Origin: Aquificaceae bacterium
GTDB lineage: Bacteria; Aquificota; Aquificia; Aquificales; Aquificaceae
Direction: 5' to 3'
Assembly: GCA_027049085.1 (NCBI GenBank)
Contig: JALTVH010000229.1
Location: 1-11,247 of the forward strand
DNA: 11,247 bases
The position numbers were made by a program, and so were the translations under genes. The notes under the pieces are model-generated. The model was not told where the DNA came from. It saw only the letters and a list, made by a program, of their open reading frames with translations, and searched no databases. Shown in pieces: positions 5,745 to 11,247 of the stretch; the stretch's first letter is position 1, and each line of letters starts with the position of its first letter.

Positions 5745-8700
5745 ATGATCAGCTCCCTTTTTAGATCCCTCTGTCCCAACTGCGGAAAGGACATCAGTTC
5801 CGAACGTTTGTTCATGGGACTGCCCTGTGAAAGCTGTTTACCTGAGCCTGTTGACAGGAATAACCTGTGCAGGTATCTGACAGAAGGTGAGTTAAAAAAA
5901 CTTTGCACCATAGAAGAGGAAATTGAAAAATGGGAGGATACGTTTTTAAAAATAGTTGGTTCTGACCCCTGGAGCCTCCAGAAAGGATGGGCAAAGAAGG
6001 TTTTTCTTGGGAGGAGCTTTGCCCTCCTTGCACCAACAGGTGTAGGAAAAACTACCTTTGGAATAGTTACCGCTCTTCACCTTGCTCAGATGGGAAATAG
6101 AATTTACATAATAGTTCCAACAAAGGTACTTCTCTCTCAGGTCAAAAAACGCCTCACAGGAGCTGGAGCAAAGAGGAAGTGGGTTTTGACGGCAGAGGCA
6201 AAAACACCCAAACAGAAAAGGGATCTTATCGACAAGCTTGAGAAAGGGAATTTCAGGATTCTTCTGACAACTTCCATGTTTCTTTATAAGAATTTTGAAA
6301 AGATAAGGGAATGCGGAAACTTTGACTTCATTTTTATAGATGACGTTGACTCATTCCTCAAAACCGCAAGGAATGTGGACAAGGTGATCCAGCTCCTTGG
6401 CCTTGACGAGGAGGATGTCTTAAGAGCACAGGAACTGATCAGATTAAAAGAGAAAAGAAACAAGTCAGAGAAAGACTGGGCGGAAATAAGGGCATTGACT
6501 GAAGAAGTAAGGGAAAGGGCGTCAAAGGCAAAAGGTGTTCTTGTTGTCTCTTCAGCAACGAGCAATCCGAGGTCAGGGAGGGTTAAGCTCTTCAGGGAAC
6601 TCCTTGGCTTTGAAGTGGGCAGGCCTTCCATGTTCTTGAGAAACATAGTTGATCTCTATGAGGAAGCACAGGACCTGGACAGAGCGTTGCTCCAATGGGT
6701 CAAGAAGCTCGGTGGTGGAGGACTTGTTTTTGTTTCCTCTGAGAGGGGAAAGGAAGGCGTTGAGAGAGTTGTTAAATCTCTAAAGAAGGCAGGAATTAAA
6801 GCTAAAGCCTACGATGAGATAAAGGACTTTACTGCCTTTGAAAAGGGAAAGGTTCAGGTTTTGGTTGGGATTTCCTCCTTTCGGAACCCCCTTGCAAGGG
6901 GAGTTGACCTCCCACAGTCGGTGAGATATGCGGTATTCTTCGGAGTGCCGAAGATCGTGATAAGGCTGAACATTGAAACGAGCGTTGCCCACCTCCTCTG
7001 GGCACTCCTCTCCCTTAGGCCCCTCGTGGTAAAGAAGTTGAGGGACAGGGTTAAAGAATACGATGGCTGGATCCAGAGGCTCAGGAGATATTCATATATC
7101 AGTGAGGACTTCATTGACAGAACACCCGACCTTGGAAAGAGGATAGAGGATCTCAGAAGCTCAATAAAGTCTTTTTTACTCCTGCCACAAGTAAAAAAGC
7201 TCATAGAGGAATCTGAGGAGATCACCCTGAGTAGGGAGGACGACGATTATATCCTTTCGGTTGCAGACGTTACAGGTTACCTTCAGGCTTCGGGAAGGAC
7301 CTCAAGAATGTATGCTGGTGGTATTACCAGGGGTCTGAGCGTTGTTCTGGTCGATGACAGGAGGGCTTTCTTTAACCTTACAAAGAAAGTCAGGTGGTTT
7401 AATGAGGATGTTGTATTTAAAAAGGCCAGTGAAGTCGATCTGGAGGAAGTAATTTCCGAGATTGACAGGGACAGGGAGAAGGTGAGGCGGATCCTTGCTG
7501 GTGAGGAGGTCGTAAAAAGGAAGGAACACATAAAGCCGGTACTTGTTGTTGTTGAATCACCAAATAAGGCGAGAACAATTGCGGGGTTCTTTGGTAAACC
7601 CATTTCAAGGAGATTTGGTGATTTTGAGGTTCTTGAAATCACCGCAGGAGACCTTTATCTCATGGTAACCTCTTCCCTTGGGCACATTCTTGACTTGGCA
7701 AGAGATCCTGGTTTTCATGGTGTTTACGTTGAAAACGGTGAGTTTATCCCGGTTTACGAGCCCATTGAAAACAAAGAAGCTACAATAGATGGGCTCAGGA
7801 AGATATGTGAGGAAGCTGAAACTGTATTTATTGCAACCGATCCCGATACGGAAGGTGAGAAGATCGGATGGGATGTTGCAGGGGTGATTAACCCTTTCGT
7901 TAAAAGTGTCAAGAGAATAGAGTTTCATGAGGTTACGAGAAAAGCCATTCAAAGAGCCTTGAGTGAACCAAGGGAAATAAACGAGGACCTCGTAAAGGCT
8001 CAGGTGGTGAGGCGTGTTTCCGACAGATGGGTTGGCTTTGAAGTTTCAAAGATACTTCAGAAGGTCTTCGAGAAGGCCTGGCTCTCTGGAGGTAGAGTTC
8101 AGATCCCTGTTCTGGGGTGGGTAATTGAAAGGGAAAAGGATTACAGGAAAAAGAGGAACGTTGTCTCCATTACCTTCAGAGAAAACGGGAAGTACCTGAG
8201 GCTTGACTTTGAGTTTCAGGACAAGAAAAAGGCAAGAGGCTTTTACGATTCCCTCAAAGAGATAGAGGTTACTGCCCTTGAGGAGTTTGAAGAGACCCTA
8301 TCACCTCCGCCCCCCTTTACTACTGATACTCTACTCAAGGAAGCTGACGACCGGTTTCGTTTCGGAGCTGGAAAGATAATGTCTTTAGCCCAAGACCTCT
8401 TTGAGCGTGGTCTTATAACCTACCACCGAACGGACTCCATAAGGGTCTCCGACACGGGAATTGGCGTGGCAAAAGAGTACATTTCCGAGGAAATCGGGAG
8501 GGACCTGTTCAGAGGTAGGAAGTGGTCGGAAGGGGGAGCCCACGAGTGTATCAGACCCACCAGACCAGTGGATGGGGAGGAGCTGAGGTCTGTGATCCTC
8601 TCGGGACAGTATCAGGACCTTGGCAGGGACCATATTTCCCTCTACACTCTGATCTTTAACCGATTTATGGCTTCCCAGATGAAGGACTGTAGGGTAACTT

Positions 8701-9194
8701 CCCGCAGAATCCTTGTAAAAGCTGGTGAGCTGAGCATTAATAGAACCATCAGGACAAAAATAGTAGAGGATGGCTTTAACCTGATGTGGTCAGTGGAACT
8801 CCAGCCTTCCCTTGAGGGCAGAATAAATGTTGAAAATATAAAAACAATTGCAGAAGTTCCGGGTGCTTACCTCTTTACCCAGGGGTCATTGATTCAGGAA
8901 ATGAAGAAGAGAGGTATAGGGAGACCATCAACCTATGCGTCGACGGTAGAAAAGCTTCTTGAGAGGGGCTACGTGATTCAAAGAAATGGTTTTCTTATTC
9001 CAACAAAGCTTGGAAAGGAAGTTTACGAGTTTTTAAAAAAGCAGGAAAAGATAATGCCCTTTGTTTCAGAGGAATTTACAAAGGTGCTTGAAGAGTATAT
9101 GGACGAGATTGAAGAAGGCAAGAAGGACTACAGAAAAATTTTAAAATCTGTATTTAAAGATATAATTAAGCTTAGTTCAGGGGTTAGGAGGTAA
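5745..9194 (+). CDS. rgy: Reverse gyrase (helicase-topoisomerase IA fusion)
   Basis: Reverse gyrase uses ATP to introduce positive supercoils and is the hallmark enzyme of hyperthermophiles. The 1149 residues show the full fusion. An N-terminal zinc finger is formed by C10, C13, C28 and C31. The SF2 helicase-like half has Walker A APTGVGKTT (96-104), DDVD (199-202), SAT, and motif VI QASGRTSR (514-521), with the latch region between the RecA folds. From about 597 follows topoisomerase IA: TOPRIM with E604 in VESPNK and DPDTEGE (D699, D701, E703), catalytic Y893 in LITYHRTDS, and the C-terminal RGIGRPSTYA motif. The second zinc finger, usually between PVYEPI and the TOPRIM acidic motif, is absent: no cysteine pairs lie there. 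The start is fixed by exclusion, since an in-frame stop at 5712 precedes it, the next Met falls inside the zinc finger, and no Shine-Dalgarno is seen. Confidence 0.97.
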   Translation: MISSLFRSLCPNCGKDISSERLFMGLPCESCLPEPVDRNNLCRYLTEGELKKLCTIEEEIEKWEDTFLKIVGSDPWSLQKGWAKKVFLGRSFALLAPTGVGKTTFGIVTALHLAQMGNRIYIIVPTKVLLSQVKKRLTGAGAKRKWVLTAEAKTPKQKRDLIDKLEKGNFRILLTTSMFLYKNFEKIRECGNFDFIFIDDVDSFLKTARNVDKVIQLLGLDEEDVLRAQELIRLKEKRNKSEKDWAEIRALTEEVRERASKAKGVLVVSSATSNPRSGRVKLFRELLGFEVGRPSMFLRNIVDLYEEAQDLDRALLQWVKKLGGGGLVFVSSERGKEGVERVVKSLKKAGIKAKAYDEIKDFTAFEKGKVQVLVGISSFRNPLARGVDLPQSVRYAVFFGVPKIVIRLNIETSVAHLLWALLSLRPLVVKKLRDRVKEYDGWIQRLRRYSYISEDFIDRTPDLGKRIEDLRSSIKSFLLLPQVKKLIEESEEITLSREDDDYILSVADVTGYLQASGRTSRMYAGGITRGLSVVLVDDRRAFFNLTKKVRWFNEDVVFKKASEVDLEEVISEIDRDREKVRRILAGEEVVKRKEHIKPVLVVVESPNKARTIAGFFGKPISRRFGDFEVLEITAGDLYLMVTSSLGHILDLARDPGFHGVYVENGEFIPVYEPIENKEATIDGLRKICEEAETVFIATDPDTEGEKIGWDVAGVINPFVKSVKRIEFHEVTRKAIQRALSEPREINEDLVKAQVVRRVSDRWVGFEVSKILQKVFEKAWLSGGRVQIPVLGWVIEREKDYRKKRNVVSITFRENGKYLRLDFEFQDKKKARGFYDSLKEIEVTALEEFEETLSPPPPFTTDTLLKEADDRFRFGAGKIMSLAQDLFERGLITYHRTDSIRVSDTGIGVAKEYISEEIGRDLFRGRKWSEGGAHECIRPTRPVDGEELRSVILSGQYQDLGRDHISLYTLIFNRFMASQMKDCRVTSRRILVKAGELSINRTIRTKIVEDGFNLMWSVELQPSLEGRINVENIKTIAEVPGAYLFTQGSLIQEMKKRGIGRPSTYASTVEKLLERGYVIQRNGFLIPTKLGKEVYEFLKKQEKIMPFVSEEFTKVLEEYMDEIEEGKKDYRKILKSVFKDIIKLSSGVRR
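9186..9192 (+). promoter_or_regulatory. Shine-Dalgarno for the GTG-started membrane protein
   Basis: AGGAGGT lies inside the last codons of rgy, five bases before GTG 9198. It supports a GTG start and suggests that this gene is translated in coupling with the end of reverse gyrase. Confidence 0.75.
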
Positions 9195-9197
9195 AAG

Positions 9198-9602
9198 GTG
9201 AACTATCATCCTCTTCTCATATATCTAACCGTTGGACCACTACTTGCAACCTACCTTTCCTATATCTTGTATTTCACTGTATTACGTAGCTTTAACTTCC
9301 CTTTTTACTTTGGTGTAACAAACCATGCCTTTGCAAGCCTTCTTGTTATAGGGACTGTTCTGACAGGATTGTCTGCCCAGAAACTTGAGTACGTTCAGCA
9401 AAAGGTTTCCTTTATACTGATGACTCCTCACAAGTGGCTCGGAATAGCTCTTGCAATTCTTACTGTTGTTTCCTTTATATACTTCTGGATGAAACAGGTG
9501 GATTCCAGCAGGAAGCTGGGATTTTTGATATCTCTTTCAGGTTTGATTCTTACGGTAGTTGTCCTTGTCCTCGGGTGGCAACTGCGATTGATCTTCTTTT
9601 AG
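9198..9602 (+). CDS. Four-span membrane protein, DUF2231-like
   Basis: This 134-residue protein begins at GTG 9198, three bases after the rgy stop, and ends at TAG 9600-9602. Four hydrophobic segments are clear: about residues 6-28, 38-58, 76-97 and 107-133. The N-terminal HPLLIYLTVGPLL, the TG at the end of helix 2, the His at the head of helix 3 (TPHKWLGIAL, H78) and the final LGWQL resemble the DUF2231 family, whose members start with an HP motif and have paired His residues in the membrane. H4, H43 and H78 could in principle bind heme, as in small b-type cytochrome-like proteins, but no such role is shown. I cannot assign a function. Its place between reverse gyrase and dxs gives no functional hint. 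Confidence 0.8.
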   Translation: MNYHPLLIYLTVGPLLATYLSYILYFTVLRSFNFPFYFGVTNHAFASLLVIGTVLTGLSAQKLEYVQQKVSFILMTPHKWLGIALAILTVVSFIYFWMKQVDSSRKLGFLISLSGLILTVVVLVLGWQLRLIFF

Positions 9603-9623
9603 GATCGGTGTATCTTTTAGCCT

Positions 9624-11247
9624 ATGATTGAGAAATACAGTATCCTATCTAAATACAGGGGTCCTGAAGACCTCAAAAAGCTTTCCATAAACGAGCTTTC
9701 CAAGCTCGCAGAGGAAGTCAGGGACTATATAATTCAGGTGACCTCCCGTAATGGCGGACACGTTGGTCCAAGCCTTGGAGCCGTGGAACTTACCATTGCT
9801 CTGCTCAGGATCTTTGACCCTCCAAGAGACGTTATTATCTGGGACATTGGTCATCAGGCTTACCCATGGAAGATCCTCACCGACAGAAAGGAGGAGTTCG
9901 TAACCCTAAGACAGCACGGTGGAATCGCAGGGTTCCTGAGGAGGGAGGAGAGTTCCTACGACTTTTTCGGTGCAGGCCACAGCTCAACTTCAATTTCCTC
10001 TGCCCTCGGATTCCGCATGGGAAAGGACCTTAAGGGAGAAGAGGACTGGGTGATCGCTGTTATAGGGGACGGAGCGATGACAGCTGGAATGGCCTTTGAG
10101 GCTCTAAATAATGCAGGTCACCTGAGACCTGATAAATTCATAGTAATTCTGAACGATAACGAGATGTCAATCTCTCCAAACGTTGGTGCAATATCAACGT
10201 ACCTTAGTAAAATAATCAGCGGTCACTTTGTTCAGGAAACCAGGCAGAAGATAAAGGGATTGCTTTCTCATCTTGGAGAAAGACCACTCAGACTCATGAA
10301 ATTGACGGAGGAGTTCCTGAAGGGACTTATTTCACCGGGGATCATCTTTGAAGAACTGGGATTTAACTACATAGGAGTCATTGATGGCCACAATATTGAG
10401 GCTCTTGAGAGGACTCTGAAAAATGCAAAGGACATTAAAGGACCAGTACTTCTTCACATTGTGACTAAGAAAGGAAAAGGATACAAGCCGGCGGAGGAAA
10501 ATCCCGTAAAATGGCACGGCGTAGCACCTTACAAGGTTGAATCTGGCGAAATTATCAAGAAGCCTTCTCCACCAACATGGACTTCTGTCTTTGGTAAGGC
10601 GATCGTAGAACTTGCTGAACAGGACCCTTCAATTGTTGTTGTAACACCTGCCATGAGGGAAGGTTCGGGTCTCGTTGAGTTTTCCCAAAAGTTTCCTGAC
10701 AGGTTCTTTGATGTAGGGATCGCTGAACAGCATGCAGGAACCTTCTGTGCCGGTCTTGCCTGTGCGGGGCTAAGGCCTGTTGCCGCCTATTATTCAACTT
10801 TCCTCCAGAGGGCATACGACCAGGTAATCCATGATATTGCTCTACAGAAGCTCCCTGTTGTTTTTGCAATAGACAGAGGTGGTCTCGTTGGTGATGATGG
10901 GCCTACCCATCACGGCGTCTTTGACCTTTCCTACCTCAGGTGTGTTCCCAACATGATAGTTTCAGCCCCAAAGGATGAGCAAGAGCTAAGGGATCTACTA
11001 TACACCGCCCTCAAGTCAGACAGACCCTTTGCTATAAGGTATCCAAGAGGTCCTGCCTACGGTGTTCCTGCTGAGGGTTTTAGAGAGGTACCAATTGGCA
11101 GGTGGGAGGAGCTCGTTGAGGGTGAAGAGGTAGTTGTTATTGGTATCGGGTACACCGTTTATCAGGCTCTCAAGTCAGCTGAGGACCTTTACAGAGAAGG
11201 TATCAGGATTGGAGTTGTTAATGGCAGGTTCGCAAAGCCAATTGATG
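9624..11247 (+). CDS. dxs: 1-deoxy-D-xylulose-5-phosphate synthase, 3' end cut
   Basis: DXS condenses pyruvate with glyceraldehyde 3-phosphate, using thiamine diphosphate, as the first step of the MEP isoprenoid pathway; its product also feeds thiamine and pyridoxal synthesis. The frame is open to the window edge, giving 541 residues of a usual 610-640. Visible landmarks are GGH (H46), the cofactor-binding GDG at 148-150 with ILNDNEMSIS (N177-N179), the catalytic Glu in AEQH (E368), DGPTHHG (H429/H430) and RYPRG (472-476). The start of the C-terminal domain follows. ATG 9624 is the only sensible start: TAG at 9618-9620 lies in frame just upstream, and the N-terminus (GPEDLKKLSINEL) matches the family. 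No clear Shine-Dalgarno is seen. Off-consensus residues include W82 and D87 in GHQAYPWKILTDR, where many homologs have HK and GR. Confidence 0.96.
   Translation, partial: MIEKYSILSKYRGPEDLKKLSINELSKLAEEVRDYIIQVTSRNGGHVGPSLGAVELTIALLRIFDPPRDVIIWDIGHQAYPWKILTDRKEEFVTLRQHGGIAGFLRREESSYDFFGAGHSSTSISSALGFRMGKDLKGEEDWVIAVIGDGAMTAGMAFEALNNAGHLRPDKFIVILNDNEMSISPNVGAISTYLSKIISGHFVQETRQKIKGLLSHLGERPLRLMKLTEEFLKGLISPGIIFEELGFNYIGVIDGHNIEALERTLKNAKDIKGPVLLHIVTKKGKGYKPAEENPVKWHGVAPYKVESGEIIKKPSPPTWTSVFGKAIVELAEQDPSIVVVTPAMREGSGLVEFSQKFPDRFFDVGIAEQHAGTFCAGLACAGLRPVAAYYSTFLQRAYDQVIHDIALQKLPVVFAIDRGGLVGDDGPTHHGVFDLSYLRCVPNMIVSAPKDEQELRDLLYTALKSDRPFAIRYPRGPAYGVPAEGFREVPIGRWEELVEGEEVVVIGIGYTVYQALKSAEDLYREGIRIGVVNGRFAKPID

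Noticed and set aside
1883..7469. Recurring TTGACAGG words (1883, 5711, 5851, 7462) as promoters or a repeat family
   Set aside because: All but the one at 5711 encode Val/Ile-Asp-Arg inside genes and have no -10 partner that I could see; codon preference explains them.
10555..10869. 104-codon antisense ORF over dxs
   Set aside because: dxs is uninterrupted and conserved here; the antisense product is Gln/Arg-rich with no recognisable domain.

Overview
The window reads as chromosomal DNA from a thermophilic, Gram-negative, respiring bacterium, most likely of the Aquificota (Aquifex/Hydrogenobacter/Hydrogenivirga-like). The evidence is a combination of genes. Reverse gyrase marks a hyperthermophile or strong thermophile. 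LpxD plus a Skp/OmpH-like periplasmic chaperone mark a lipid A-bearing outer membrane. DXS marks the bacterial MEP isoprenoid pathway. A B-type (ba3-like) heme-copper oxidase marks oxygen respiration. The SMC protein is archaeal-like in sequence. Arginine is mostly encoded by AGG/AGA, and proteins are rich in Lys and Glu, as in thermophiles. The genus assignment is inference.

Layout: nine genes, all on the + strand, cover nearly the whole window. The longest clear gap is 36 bp, so no stretch over 300 bases lacks a gene. Left block (1-758): the C-terminus of oxidase subunit I (cut by the window edge), a 40-residue single-span membrane protein at 229-351, and a DUF420 four-helix membrane protein whose family assists oxidase assembly. 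Middle block (773-5708): skp-like ompH, lpxD and smc, joined by two ATGA stop/start overlaps. Next comes rgy (reverse gyrase, 5745-9194) after 36 bp. A four-span membrane protein with a GTG start (9198-9602) follows after 3 bp. dxs (9624 onward) is cut by the right edge.

Relations: the left block is the tail of a terminal oxidase operon. Skp and LpxD belong to outer-membrane biogenesis (protein escort and lipid A acylation), without their common partners fabZ and lpxA beside them. smc and rgy form a pair of chromosome-architecture genes, one compacting DNA and the other introducing positive supercoils. dxs opens isoprenoid synthesis. The tight spacing suggests one or two long transcripts. The only place where an internal promoter looks possible is the smc-rgy gap, where rgy also lacks a Shine-Dalgarno sequence.

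No tRNA, rRNA, CRISPR array, insertion sequence or convincing terminator was seen. I found no clearly undescribed system. The points most worth a second look are the archaeal-type SMC next to reverse gyrase, the loss of the second zinc finger in reverse gyrase, the easily missed 40-residue ORF, and the unusual start region of rgy.
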